A stretch of 64,000 nt of DNA from WTJO01 sp965660165. Its GTDB lineage: Bacteria; Pseudomonadota; Alphaproteobacteria; Puniceispirillales; Puniceispirillaceae. Shown piece by piece: positions 34,476-42,954 of the stretch. The stretch is taken from the NCBI GenBank assembly GCA_965660165.1, contig CBFHYU010000007.1, forward strand, positions 10,534 through 74,533, written 5' to 3'. The notes under the pieces were generated by a model. The model was not told the DNA's origin and ran no database searches. It saw nothing but the letters and a program-made list of their open reading frames with translations. Both the position numbers and the translations under genes were made by a program. Positions within the stretch are counted from its first letter, which is position 1, and every line of letters starts with the position of its first letter.

Positions 34476-35111
34476 ATGCAAATTATTCTTCTTGAGCGTG
34501 TTGAAAAGCTAGGCCAGCTAGGTGACGTTGTTACTGTCAAGCCTGGTTATGCACGCAATTTTCTGTTGCCACAGGGTAAAGCGCTCCGTGCCAACAAAGC
34601 CAATATGGAAAAATTCGAACAGGAACGTGCAGATCGTGAAAAACGGAATGCAGATGATCGTTCATCGTCTCAGACACTTGCAGGCAGCATGCAAAATCTA
34701 AGCGTTAATCTGGTTCGGGCTGCCTCTGAAATGGGTCAGCTATTCGGGTCAGTATCAAGCCGTGATATTGCCAGCGCTGTAACAGAAGCAGGTCATGCTA
34801 TTGATAAGCGTCAAGTGGTAATGGATAAAGCGATTAAAACGCTTGGCCTGTTCCCAATTCGTATCAACCTTCATAGTGAAGTATCTGTGACAGTCACAGT
34901 TAATATCGCCCGCTCACTTGAAGAAGCTGAAACGCAAGCCAAGCTTGGTCATGCTATTGTTGCATCAGACAATGATTTTGATGATGATGACGCTCCGCAA
35001 GAAACAGCCGCAGAAGAAGCTCAGCCAGAAGAAGCAGCTTCTGAAGACGAGTCTGAAACAGCTTCTGAACAGGCATCACAAGATGCCTCTGAGGGTGAGG
35101 ACAAGGCATAG
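34476..35111 (+). CDS. rplI: 50S ribosomal protein L9 with long acidic tail
   Basis: 211 residues against ~150 in E. coli. The N-domain MQIILLERVEKLGQLGDVVTVKPGYARNFLLP and the C-domain with LFGSVSSRDIASAV and VTVNIARS are normal. From about residue 150 a tail of ~60 residues consists almost only of Asp, Glu, Ala, Gln and Ser. Alphaproteobacterial L9 proteins often carry such tails, though this one is long. Followed at once by a strong terminator. Confidence 0.95.
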   Translation: MQIILLERVEKLGQLGDVVTVKPGYARNFLLPQGKALRANKANMEKFEQERADREKRNADDRSSSQTLAGSMQNLSVNLVRAASEMGQLFGSVSSRDIASAVTEAGHAIDKRQVVMDKAIKTLGLFPIRINLHSEVSVTVTVNIARSLEEAETQAKLGHAIVASDNDFDDDDAPQETAAEEAQPEEAASEDESETASEQASQDASEGEDKA

Positions 35112-35134
35112 CCTGTGTCCATCTCACATCTATG

Positions 35135-35163
35135 AAAGCCGCCTTGTTCAGGCGGCTTTTTTT
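35135..35163 (+). terminator. Rho-independent terminator after rplI
   Basis: AAAGCCGCC (35135-35143) pairs with GGCGGCTTT (35151-35159) around a 7-base loop, followed by a run of seven Ts (35157-35163). The end of the T run overlaps the stop codon of the opposite-strand gene at 35162. Confidence 0.93.
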
Positions 35164-36310
35164 ATATCAGCTTGCGTGATGATAGATTGCGCATCAATTC
35201 TGATATGCCAAATTCCCAAGGCGGACAGTCTGATGACAATTTAACCCTGTTAATCAGCCGCCCGAATTTCTCAGCACTAATCTCTACCCTATCGCCAATC
35301 TTATGGGTAAAGCCTTCATTTTCGGCATCTCTATCTTTAATTGGCGCAAACATCGTGCCTAAAAACAGCATAAACCCATCTGGATATTGATGATGTTTTC
35401 CAATCGTCTGGCCAACCAAATCAGCAATATCACGGCTTATTTCCTGCATTGAGCTTGCCCCATCTAAAATAAAGCCATCTTCACCTGTAACACGCATCTC
35501 AAGATATGCGTGCCTGATATCATCAAGGCTAAAATCTGCATCTACCAATCGGATAAATGGGCCAATAGCACAGGACGCATTATTATCTTTTGCTTTGCCT
35601 AGCAATAATGCTGAGCGTCCCTCAACATCACGCAGATTTACATCATTGCCTAGACAGGCGCCTTTAATCTTGCCAGAGCTGTCAACAGCTAGCACGATTT
35701 CAGGTTCAGGATTATTCCATGACGAGATAGGGTGCAGACCAACATCTGCAAAACAGCCGACAGCCGATAATGGTTGCGCTTTGGTAAATACTTCTGCATC
35801 AGGGCCAATGCCAACTTCAAGATATTGTGACCACAGCCCTTCAGCTATCAAAAGCTGTTTTATCTGCATCGCCTCATCAGACCCTGCGGTAATATTGGCA
35901 AGGCTGTCACCAATAACCTCAACGCATTTTTCGCGCATGAGATGAGCTTTTTGCGGATCGCCATCTGCCTTTTCTTCAATTACCCGCTCAACCATTGATT
36001 TTGCAAATGTAACCCCACAGGCCTTTACTGCCTGAAGGTCGCATGGCGCAAGCAGATGACTTGCAGGATTGCCCGATTCTGCACCCAAATTGATCCACTC
36101 ATCTATAGAACCAATATCCTCACCTGCCACGCTAGCTACATAGTCTGCTGCATCATCCCTGTTGAGAATATCTGCTGAGGTAGGGGCTTCAGGCGAGGTA
36201 ATATCCAAAAGCCTGCCTGCCCTAATGGTAACAATAGATGGTCCAATACCGTCTCGCCAGACACGGCCTAGCATCTTAGCCTGTTCAACATCACGTGGAA
36301 GAATTGTCAT
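35162..36310 (-). CDS. Fumarylacetoacetate hydrolase (FAH) family protein
   Basis: 382 residues. The C-terminal half is the FAH fold: VKACGVTFAKSMVERV, the metal-ligand region NPEPEIVLAVDSSGKIKGACLGNDVNLRDVEGRS, and MLFLGTMFAPIKDRD. The metal-binding Glu-Glu-Asp pattern appears present. A family-specific N-terminal domain of ~100 residues makes it longer than simple FAH proteins, like sugar-acid dehydratases of the 2-keto-3-deoxy-arabinonate type. That reading is tentative; no sugar-catabolic neighbours exist. It is inserted on the opposite strand between rplI and dnaB, which are normally adjacent in alphaproteobacteria. Confidence 0.8.
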   Translation of the reverse strand: MTILPRDVEQAKMLGRVWRDGIGPSIVTIRAGRLLDITSPEAPTSADILNRDDAADYVASVAGEDIGSIDEWINLGAESGNPASHLLAPCDLQAVKACGVTFAKSMVERVIEEKADGDPQKAHLMREKCVEVIGDSLANITAGSDEAMQIKQLLIAEGLWSQYLEVGIGPDAEVFTKAQPLSAVGCFADVGLHPISSWNNPEPEIVLAVDSSGKIKGACLGNDVNLRDVEGRSALLLGKAKDNNASCAIGPFIRLVDADFSLDDIRHAYLEMRVTGEDGFILDGASSMQEISRDIADLVGQTIGKHHQYPDGFMLFLGTMFAPIKDRDAENEGFTHKIGDRVEISAEKFGRLINRVKLSSDCPPWEFGISELMRNLSSRKLI

Positions 36311-36500
36311 AATTTATCCTTTATCTCACATCTACCCAAGATTGAGAGCACCATAAAGTGCCTTGATATGCAAGCCTGTCAAAACCTCACCCCTTAATGG
36401 AGATGAAAAATCTATCGCCCCATAGGCTTTCCCCGTAATCCCCACTATCCACAAGCTGATCGGCCTTGCAAAACAGGCGTGAGTTTTACATGATACAATC

Positions 36501-38006
36501 ATGGTAGATTCTCCAAATGACAAAACTGTTACACCCTTTCCAAATGTGACAGCGACAGCTAGTTCAGCTGATGCCCCTCCTCATAATCTGCAGGCAGAGC
36601 AGAATTTGTTGGGCGCGTTATTATTTGATAATGATGCATTTGAGCGCATTGACGTTCAACTGCGGTCTGACCATTTCTATGACCCTATTCATGGGCAGAT
36701 TTATGAAGCTATGGTGCGCATGATTAGCAGAGGCCAGCTTGCCAATGCTGTAACGGTAAAAGCCTATTTTGAGTCTCATCAAAGCTTTGGGGATAGTGGC
36801 GCGGAAGCCTATCTTAACGATTTGGCAGAGGGCGTAATATCTGTAGCAGGCATCAATGATTATGCCGAAATTATCCATGATAATTTTTTGCGCCGTGAAT
36901 TGATGCGCATTTCAGACACTGTAAGCTATGATGCTAGACATGCCGAGCTTGATAAGCCTGCAATTCTTCAAATTGAATCAGCAGAACAATATCTATTCTC
37001 GCTAGCTGAAAATGACACCTCTGAGCAGGGGCTTAAAGGGCTAGAAGCTATCCTGACAAGCACAGTTGAGATGGCTGAACAGGCACGCCGAAATGGCGGG
37101 GTGCTATCTGGGGTTAGCACTGGTCTTAGCCGTCTTAACGAATTGCTTGGCGGACTTCACCGCTCTGACCTTATTATTCTTGCTGGCAGACCTGGCATGG
37201 GGAAAACAGCACTTGCAACCAACATTGCCTTTCATGCGGCAAGTACAAGACGAACTGGTGAGACCCCTGTTGGCGTTGCCTTTTTCTCTCTTGAAATGGC
37301 CGCAGAACAGCTAGGCACACGTATTCTGGCAGAACGATCCAATATTGATTCAGATGCTATTCGCAAAGGCAAGCTAGATAGTAAATCCTTTGATTCGCTG
37401 GTGTCTACCTCGCAGGAAATTGCCAAAGCTCAGTTTTATATTGATGATACCCCTGCATTATCTGTAAGTCAGCTTGCCAGCCGTGCAAGGCGGCTAAAGC
37501 GGACAAAGGGGCTTGGGCTTATCGTGGTTGATTATCTGCAATTACTACAAGCCCAAATTGGGGTTCGCACCGAAAATAGAGTTCAGGAGATATCTAATAT
37601 TAGCCGCTCATTAAAGGGACTTGCCAAAGAGCTAGATGTGCCAGTGCTAGCGCTATCCCAGCTATCCCGTGCGGTTGAACAAAGAGAGGATAAGCGCCCT
37701 AACCTATCAGATTTGCGAGAATCTGGCTCAATCGAGCAAGATGCAGACGTGGTGATCTTTGTGTATCGTGAGGAATATTACCTGAATAAGGGTGAGCCTG
37801 AGATGCGCGAGAATGAAACTCAGGAAAAATATAATCTTAGATATCAGCTTTGGCAGGAACGGCTGGAAAAATCAAAAGGCACTGCTGAGGTAATTATCGC
37901 CAAACAGCGTCATGGCCCTGTAGGGGTAGCGCATGTAGGGTTTGAAGGGCGGCTCACACGCTTTCAGGATTTGGTTATGGCTGAACAGCTTCCTGAACAA
38001 TTCTGA
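36501..38006 (+). CDS. dnaB: Replicative DNA helicase DnaB
   Basis: 501 residues, the hexameric helicase of the replication fork. N-terminal domain with PHNLQAEQNLLGALLFDNDAFERI, RecA-type ATPase with Walker A AGRPGMGKTALA, VAFFSLEMAAEQL, Walker B LIVVDYLQLL and the arginine-finger region DLRESGSIEQDADVV. No intein is inserted, although dnaB is a common intein site. It is followed by alr after 19 bases. The 190-base gap upstream (36311-36500) must hold its promoter and that of the FAH gene. Confidence 0.97.
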   Translation: MVDSPNDKTVTPFPNVTATASSADAPPHNLQAEQNLLGALLFDNDAFERIDVQLRSDHFYDPIHGQIYEAMVRMISRGQLANAVTVKAYFESHQSFGDSGAEAYLNDLAEGVISVAGINDYAEIIHDNFLRRELMRISDTVSYDARHAELDKPAILQIESAEQYLFSLAENDTSEQGLKGLEAILTSTVEMAEQARRNGGVLSGVSTGLSRLNELLGGLHRSDLIILAGRPGMGKTALATNIAFHAASTRRTGETPVGVAFFSLEMAAEQLGTRILAERSNIDSDAIRKGKLDSKSFDSLVSTSQEIAKAQFYIDDTPALSVSQLASRARRLKRTKGLGLIVVDYLQLLQAQIGVRTENRVQEISNISRSLKGLAKELDVPVLALSQLSRAVEQREDKRPNLSDLRESGSIEQDADVVIFVYREEYYLNKGEPEMRENETQEKYNLRYQLWQERLEKSKGTAEVIIAKQRHGPVGVAHVGFEGRLTRFQDLVMAEQLPEQF

Positions 38007-38025
38007 TAAATTAAAGGCTGATGAT

Positions 38026-39171
38026 ATGTCTAGCTCACGCCTAACGGTCAATTTAGATGCTGTTATTAGCAATTATCGCTATCTTGATACGCTTAGCGGA
38101 GATGACACAAAAACAGGCGCTACCATCAAGGCAGATGGCTATGGGCTTGGCGCGCTAGCATCAGCCCTTGCGTGCTATCATGCTGGATGCAGAACCTTTT
38201 TTGTCGCAAGGCTAGAGGAAGCTGTGACGCTTCGCTCAGGCTTGGACGCAGCAGAACGCTATGATACTGAGATTTGTATTTTTGAAGGGGTGAGTTGCAA
38301 GGATTTGCCCATCTATGTCGAAAACAGACTTACAATTATCGCCAATACGCGTGAGGATGTTGAGTGGCTTGCCAGTCATGGTGCGCAGGCTCCGCAACAT
38401 ATTCTGCATATCGACACAGCCATGAGCAGACTGGGGTTAGCCTATCATGAGGCTGATAGGTTAGTTGAATTTGTTAGAAGATTGCCGAATCTAGCTGGTG
38501 TGATGAGCCATCTTGCCTGTGCAGATATCGCAGAACATCCAACTAATTCTCTGCAACTTGACAGATTTCAGCATGCCATTAACACAGTGTCACCTCATCT
38601 TCAGCCATCTATATTCTTCTCACTTGCCAATAGCGCAGCTATATTTCTTGGCGCACCCTATCATTACCAGCTAACACGTCCAGGCATTGCGCTAACAGGC
38701 ACACCGCCAGATGATGATAAGATCGGATCAGATGGGCTGAATCCTGCCTATCACTGGACAGCAGATATCTTGCAGATAAGAGATATTAAGGCTGGTGAGA
38801 CCATAGGCTATGGCGCTGATTTTACTGCACAAAAACAGATGAGGCTGGCCACAATTGGCGCAGGCTATGCAGATGGATTTCCGCGCCATCTAGGCGCTGG
38901 CACCCCGCCACATCATATTATGATAGATGGTATTTCAGTGCCGCTTGTAGGCCGTATTTCGATGGATTTGATGGTAGCTGACATCTCAGAGATTGCTGAG
39001 CAAAGGCTGGCAGGGCTGACAGAAGCAAGCTTGCTTGATAAAAACTGTACAGCAAGCGATATTGCGAAAAAGACTGGTACAATCGGCTATGAAATCCTCT
39101 CAACTATTGGCGCTCGGACAAACAGACAGTATAACTGCTCTATAACTGAAATAGCTGATAGATTAGGCTGA
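38026..39171 (+). CDS. alr: Alanine racemase
   Basis: Makes D-alanine for peptidoglycan. ATG 38026 has AAAGG 8 bases upstream and gives 381 residues; the longer frame from 37942 merely overlaps dnaB. PLP lysine is Lys35 in GATIKADGYGLGA, an unusual variant of the common VKADAYGHG. The catalytic Tyr of the partner subunit is in TIGAGYADGFPRHL. PLVGRISMDLMVADIS is also typical. It belongs to the dnaB-alr-mlaE-mlaF-radA run. Confidence 0.92.
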   Translation: MSSSRLTVNLDAVISNYRYLDTLSGDDTKTGATIKADGYGLGALASALACYHAGCRTFFVARLEEAVTLRSGLDAAERYDTEICIFEGVSCKDLPIYVENRLTIIANTREDVEWLASHGAQAPQHILHIDTAMSRLGLAYHEADRLVEFVRRLPNLAGVMSHLACADIAEHPTNSLQLDRFQHAINTVSPHLQPSIFFSLANSAAIFLGAPYHYQLTRPGIALTGTPPDDDKIGSDGLNPAYHWTADILQIRDIKAGETIGYGADFTAQKQMRLATIGAGYADGFPRHLGAGTPPHHIMIDGISVPLVGRISMDLMVADISEIAEQRLAGLTEASLLDKNCTASDIAKKTGTIGYEILSTIGARTNRQYNCSITEIADRLG

Positions 39172-39186
39172 TAAGGGCATAGACAG

Positions 39187-39963
39187 ATGATAGTTGATAT
39201 GATTGCAAATTTAGGACAGGCGGCGCTATCATTTTTTGCGGCCACTGGCCGAATAGCATTATTCACGTTTCAGGCTGTGCGCTGGACAATATTGCCGCCC
39301 TATTATTTCAGACAATTTTTACGCCAGCTTATGGATATTGGCTACTATTCCTTGCCTGTGGTTGGGCTAACTACCTTATTTTCAGGTATGGTGCTTGCCT
39401 TGCAAAGCTATACAGGCTTTGCCAGATTTTCTGCTGAAGATACGGTCGCAACGGTGGTGGTACTATCTGTTACACGCGAATTAGGGCCAGTGCTGGCAGG
39501 TCTGATGGTGGCAGGGCGCATTGGCGCATCAATGGCTGCAGAGATTGGCACAATGCGGGTTACTGACCAGATTGATGCGCTGGATACGCTATCGACGCGC
39601 CCGTTGCAATATCTGGTGGCGCCTCGCCTGCTGGCGGGTACAATCTGCCTGCCCTTTTTAGTGCTGATAGGGGATATTATTGGGGTGCTTGGCGGTTATC
39701 TGGTTGGGGTGTATCGGCTAGAGTTTAATCCAGGCATATATCTGTCAAGAACACTAGAATTTTTGCAAGTATCAGATGTGATGCTTGGGCTGATAAAGGC
39801 AGCTGTATTTGGCTTTCTGATAGCCTTAATGGGATGTTATCATGGCTATCATTCAGGCAGAGGCGCAGAGGGCGTTGGACAGGCAACTACTAATGCGGTT
39901 GTGTCTTCATCGATTCTTATTTTGATTTCAAACTATATCGTAACCGCATTGTTTTTTGGCTAA
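39187..39963 (+). CDS. mlaE: MlaE-type ABC transporter permease (lipid transport)
   Basis: 258 residues, six hydrophobic segments. The family signature SVTRELGPVLAGLMVAGRIGASMAAEIGTMRVTDQIDAL lies in the middle (about 95-135). It is the permease of Mla-type phospholipid or hopanoid trafficking systems across the inner membrane. It pairs with the ATPase mlaF 20 bases downstream. The substrate-binding MCE protein (MlaD), MlaB and MlaC are not in this window, so they must be encoded elsewhere or be dispensable. Confidence 0.92.
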   Translation: MIVDMIANLGQAALSFFAATGRIALFTFQAVRWTILPPYYFRQFLRQLMDIGYYSLPVVGLTTLFSGMVLALQSYTGFARFSAEDTVATVVVLSVTRELGPVLAGLMVAGRIGASMAAEIGTMRVTDQIDALDTLSTRPLQYLVAPRLLAGTICLPFLVLIGDIIGVLGGYLVGVYRLEFNPGIYLSRTLEFLQVSDVMLGLIKAAVFGFLIALMGCYHGYHSGRGAEGVGQATTNAVVSSSILILISNYIVTALFFG

Positions 39964-39983
39964 TAGAAACCAGAATTTTACAT

Positions 39984-40754
39984 ATGATGACAGAACAGCC
40001 CAAAATAGACATTAGCAAACTGGCAAAACGCTTTGGCACGAAACAGGTGTTGAAAGATATCAACCTGTCAGTCGCCCCATCTGAATCCTTATGTATTATT
40101 GGCACTTCAGGTTGCGGTAAATCAGTATTATTAAAATCTATTTTAGGTCTGGTGACACCAGATAGCGGCACAATTATTGTTGATGGTGTGCAAACAGTTG
40201 GTCAAAGCCGTGCAGAACGCGAAGAAATGTTGCAAAAATTCGGAATGACATTCCAGTTTGGCGCGCTGTTTGACAGTCTAAGCATTTGGGAGAATATTAC
40301 CTTCAGATTGCGTCAAAAACACTCAACGCCAAAACGCGAGGCGCAAGAGATAGCGGCCGAGATTGTCAAAACTTTGGGGCTTGATGCACAGGTAATCTTT
40401 CAATATCCAGCCGAACTATCTGGCGGTATGCAAAAACGAGTTGCCCTTGCCCGCGCCATTGCAGATAAACCCAAAATTCTGCTATTTGACGAGCCTACCT
40501 CTGGACTTGACCCGATAACAGGCGGTGTGATTGATGATCTGATCGTAAATGCGGTTAAACAGCTTGGCGCAACCGCTCTTACTATCAGCCATGACATGGC
40601 CTCTGTTAGGCGGATAGCTGATAAGGTAGCGATGATACATCACGGACATATTATCTGGCATGGTTCTGTTGATGATATGTATCAGTCTGGCGTGCCAGAG
40701 CTTGACCAATTTGTAAATGGTCATCCACATGGGCCACTTACCGAAAATGTGTAA
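39984..40754 (+). CDS. mlaF: MlaF-type ABC transporter ATP-binding protein
   Basis: 256 residues. Walker A GTSGCGKSVLLKS, the signature LSGGMQKRVALARAIA, Walker B ILLFDEPTSGLDP and the H-loop TISHDMASVRRIADK are all present. FGALFDSLSIWENITF after the Q-loop is typical of MlaF. It provides energy for the MlaE permease encoded just upstream. It ends 23 bases before radA. Confidence 0.94.
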   Translation: MMTEQPKIDISKLAKRFGTKQVLKDINLSVAPSESLCIIGTSGCGKSVLLKSILGLVTPDSGTIIVDGVQTVGQSRAEREEMLQKFGMTFQFGALFDSLSIWENITFRLRQKHSTPKREAQEIAAEIVKTLGLDAQVIFQYPAELSGGMQKRVALARAIADKPKILLFDEPTSGLDPITGGVIDDLIVNAVKQLGATALTISHDMASVRRIADKVAMIHHGHIIWHGSVDDMYQSGVPELDQFVNGHPHGPLTENV

Positions 40755-40777
40755 TCATCTAATACGGGCTTTTTGAG

Positions 40778-42148
40778 ATGGCAAAATCATCACTCCAGTA
40801 TCATTGCCAGTCATGCGGCTCTGTTTTTTCCAAATGGTCAGGAAAATGTGATAGCTGTGGTGAATGGAACACGCTGGTTGAAGAACGCAGTGACACACAG
40901 GCTTTTGGACAGAAGCGCACCCGATCTCGCCAAATCGAATTGCATCCCCTATCAGACCCAAGCCCTGATCAAAAACATCAACGTTTCAAAAGCGGTATTG
41001 ACGAGCTTGACAGGGTAACTGGCGGCGGCTTTGTGCCTGGCTCTGCCTTGCTAATTGGGGGCGATCCTGGCATTGGTAAATCAACCTTGCTACTTCAGCT
41101 TGTCTGTTTGCTGGCAAAATCTGGGCGCAAAGCAGCCTATATTACGGGCGAGGAATCTGTTGAACAGGTCAGAATGCGGGCTGAAAGACTAGGCATTGCC
41201 AATGTCCCTGCGCTGCTGGCAGCCGCTACCAATGTAGGCGATATTGCTGAAACAGCGAAACGGCATCCAGAGCTGGATTTGCTGGTAATTGATTCCATCC
41301 AGACCATGTATCTGGCAGGACTTGACAGTGCGCCAGGTACCGTCAGTCAGGTAAGAGCGGCCGCCCATGAGCTAATTAGGGTGGCAAAATCATCCTCTAC
41401 ATCAATCATTTTTGTTGGCCATGTAACCAAAGATGGCGCAATAGCAGGCCCAAGAGTGCTAGAACATATGGTTGATGCTGTGCTGTATTTTGAAGGCGAT
41501 AGAAGCCATCATTTCCGCCTATTAAGAGGCGTGAAAAACAGATTTGGCCCGACAGATGAAATTGGCGTGTTTGAGATGAGCGCAACAGGTCTTCAGCAAG
41601 TATCTAACCCCTCAGAGCTATTTCTGGCAAGCAGGTCTGAGAATATTGCAGGTACTGCGGTTTTTGCTGGGCTAGAAGGCTCGCGCCCATTGCTGGTGGA
41701 AATTGAGGCACTCGTCGCCCCCTCCTCACTTGCTAGCCCAAGACGAAATGTTGTTGGCTGGGAATCTAGCAGGCTAGCCATGCTAACAGCCGTGCTTGAA
41801 GCAAGATGTGGGCTTAGCCTGTCTGGTCAGGATATTTTTCTGAATGTGGCAGGCGGATTAAAAATATCTGAACCAGCTGCTGATCTGGCAGTTGCGGCGG
41901 CTCTTATCTCGTCTGTGACAGGCAAGGCGCTACCAGATGCTTCGGTCTTTTTTGGCGAAGTTGCGCTATCTGCTGAAGTCAGACAGGTAGCCCAGCCTGA
42001 ATTGCGCCTCAAAGAAGCCTCCAAACTTGGCTTTAAGACAGGGTTTATCCCCAAACCGCATAAGCAGCTTAGCCAGCCAAAGGGGCTTCATTCTAGCTAC
42101 ATAACCTCTTTGGGCGAGCTAATTGAACGGGTGACGCAAGAATATTAG
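40778..42148 (+). CDS. radA: DNA repair protein RadA
   Basis: 456 residues. An N-terminal zinc finger with four cysteines (YHCQSCG...CDSCGEWN), a RecA-like core with Walker A GGDPGIGKSTLLLQ, the RadA-specific KNRFGPTDEIG motif, and a C-terminal Lon-protease-like domain (GGLKISEPAADLAVAAALIS). It promotes branch migration in recombination. It lies in the conserved run mlaEF-radA-cvpA-purF. Confidence 0.96.
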   Translation: MAKSSLQYHCQSCGSVFSKWSGKCDSCGEWNTLVEERSDTQAFGQKRTRSRQIELHPLSDPSPDQKHQRFKSGIDELDRVTGGGFVPGSALLIGGDPGIGKSTLLLQLVCLLAKSGRKAAYITGEESVEQVRMRAERLGIANVPALLAAATNVGDIAETAKRHPELDLLVIDSIQTMYLAGLDSAPGTVSQVRAAAHELIRVAKSSSTSIIFVGHVTKDGAIAGPRVLEHMVDAVLYFEGDRSHHFRLLRGVKNRFGPTDEIGVFEMSATGLQQVSNPSELFLASRSENIAGTAVFAGLEGSRPLLVEIEALVAPSSLASPRRNVVGWESSRLAMLTAVLEARCGLSLSGQDIFLNVAGGLKISEPAADLAVAAALISSVTGKALPDASVFFGEVALSAEVRQVAQPELRLKEASKLGFKTGFIPKPHKQLSQPKGLHSSYITSLGELIERVTQEY

Positions 42149-42176
42149 AGATGTGCTAAAGCCATTTATTTTTGGG

Positions 42177-42182
42177 TATAAT
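42177..42182 (+). promoter_or_regulatory. Consensus -10 box before cvpA-purF
   Basis: An exact TATAAT 71 bases before cvpA, with no good -35 at 16-18 bases. It predicts a transcription start near 42189, which is also the A of an ATG opening a 22-codon frame. Confidence 0.45.
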
Positions 42183-42188
42183 TGCTCT

Positions 42189-42257
42189 ATGATCAGCCTG
42201 TCAGATTTCACTGAGCATAATGTAAGAAATCAGCGTGGGGCGAAACCAGATAGATGA
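42189..42257 (+). CDS. Possible 22-codon leader peptide overlapping cvpA start
   Basis: ATG at 42189 opens MISLSDFTEHNVRNQRGAK..., which stops at TGA 42255-42257 inside the cvpA ATG (ATGA overlap). No ribosome site precedes it, and the TATAAT at 42177-42182 would start the mRNA at its ATG, so it could be translated leaderless and couple to cvpA. No family is recognised; a chance frame is quite possible. Confidence 0.25.
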   Translation: MISLSDFTEHNVRNQRGAKPDR

Positions 42258-42886
42258 CCAGTTTAGATTTAGGCATACTTACTCTATTTGATGGTGTGTT
42301 CCTGTCAATATTGGCTATTTCGGCCATCTTATCCACATTAAGAGGCTTAACAAGAGAGTTTCTGGGCGTTGCTGGCTGGTTTATCGGAATTGGAATTGCA
42401 CAGATTACCTCACCAACGGTGGAAAGCTGGCTATCAGATTATATCACACTAGATAGGTTAGGCAGTAATCTGGCGTGGGTCATCCCGTTTGTTGTCACTA
42501 TCATCATTTGGTTTGTTCTGGCTAGCCTTGTCTCACCTGGATTGTCGCGCGCTGGTCTTGGCGCCTTAGATAGGTGGTTTGGGGTTATTTTTGGTATTAT
42601 TCGCGGTGTTGTGATCATGTCTTTGCTGTATGGCGGGGCTGTTATGTTCACAAAATCTGAAGACGCTTTGCCTGACTGGGTAACACAGTCAAAAAGCGCA
42701 GCGGGCATTCGTTATACCATTGGGACGTTTTCACCACTTTTGCCTGATAATATTCGCGACAAACTCTCAGATATAGACGCGCAAAATTTGCTAGATGAGG
42801 ATAATCTGCCATCTGATGAAGAAGAATTAGGCACGCAAACAGGCGAAGAGGTGAATAAGCTGAATCTTCTTGATGATGAGAAATGA
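42254..42886 (+). CDS. cvpA: CvpA family membrane protein
   Basis: 210 residues with four transmembrane helices (about 8-30, 35-50, 73-95, 108-130) and a hydrophilic acidic C-terminal tail. SILAISAILSTLRGLTREFLGVAGWFIG is the conserved N-terminal region. CvpA proteins are linked to colicin V production, envelope stress and bile resistance; the molecular role is not settled. It precedes purF, an arrangement shared from enterobacteria to alphaproteobacteria. Confidence 0.88.
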   Translation: MTSLDLGILTLFDGVFLSILAISAILSTLRGLTREFLGVAGWFIGIGIAQITSPTVESWLSDYITLDRLGSNLAWVIPFVVTIIIWFVLASLVSPGLSRAGLGALDRWFGVIFGIIRGVVIMSLLYGGAVMFTKSEDALPDWVTQSKSAAGIRYTIGTFSPLLPDNIRDKLSDIDAQNLLDEDNLPSDEEELGTQTGEEVNKLNLLDDEK

Positions 42887-42954
42887 GTTCGATAGGTTTG
42901 CATGCGGCCAAAAAATGACCAGATAATGAAATTTGTACAAGATAGGAACAGGAC

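Noticed and set aside
36332..36523. 63-codon minus-strand frame between the FAH gene and dnaB
   Set aside because: It overlaps the dnaB start, has no recognisable features and occupies the expected promoter region.
36501..38006. Intein in dnaB
   Set aside because: The helicase motifs are continuous and the protein has its normal length.
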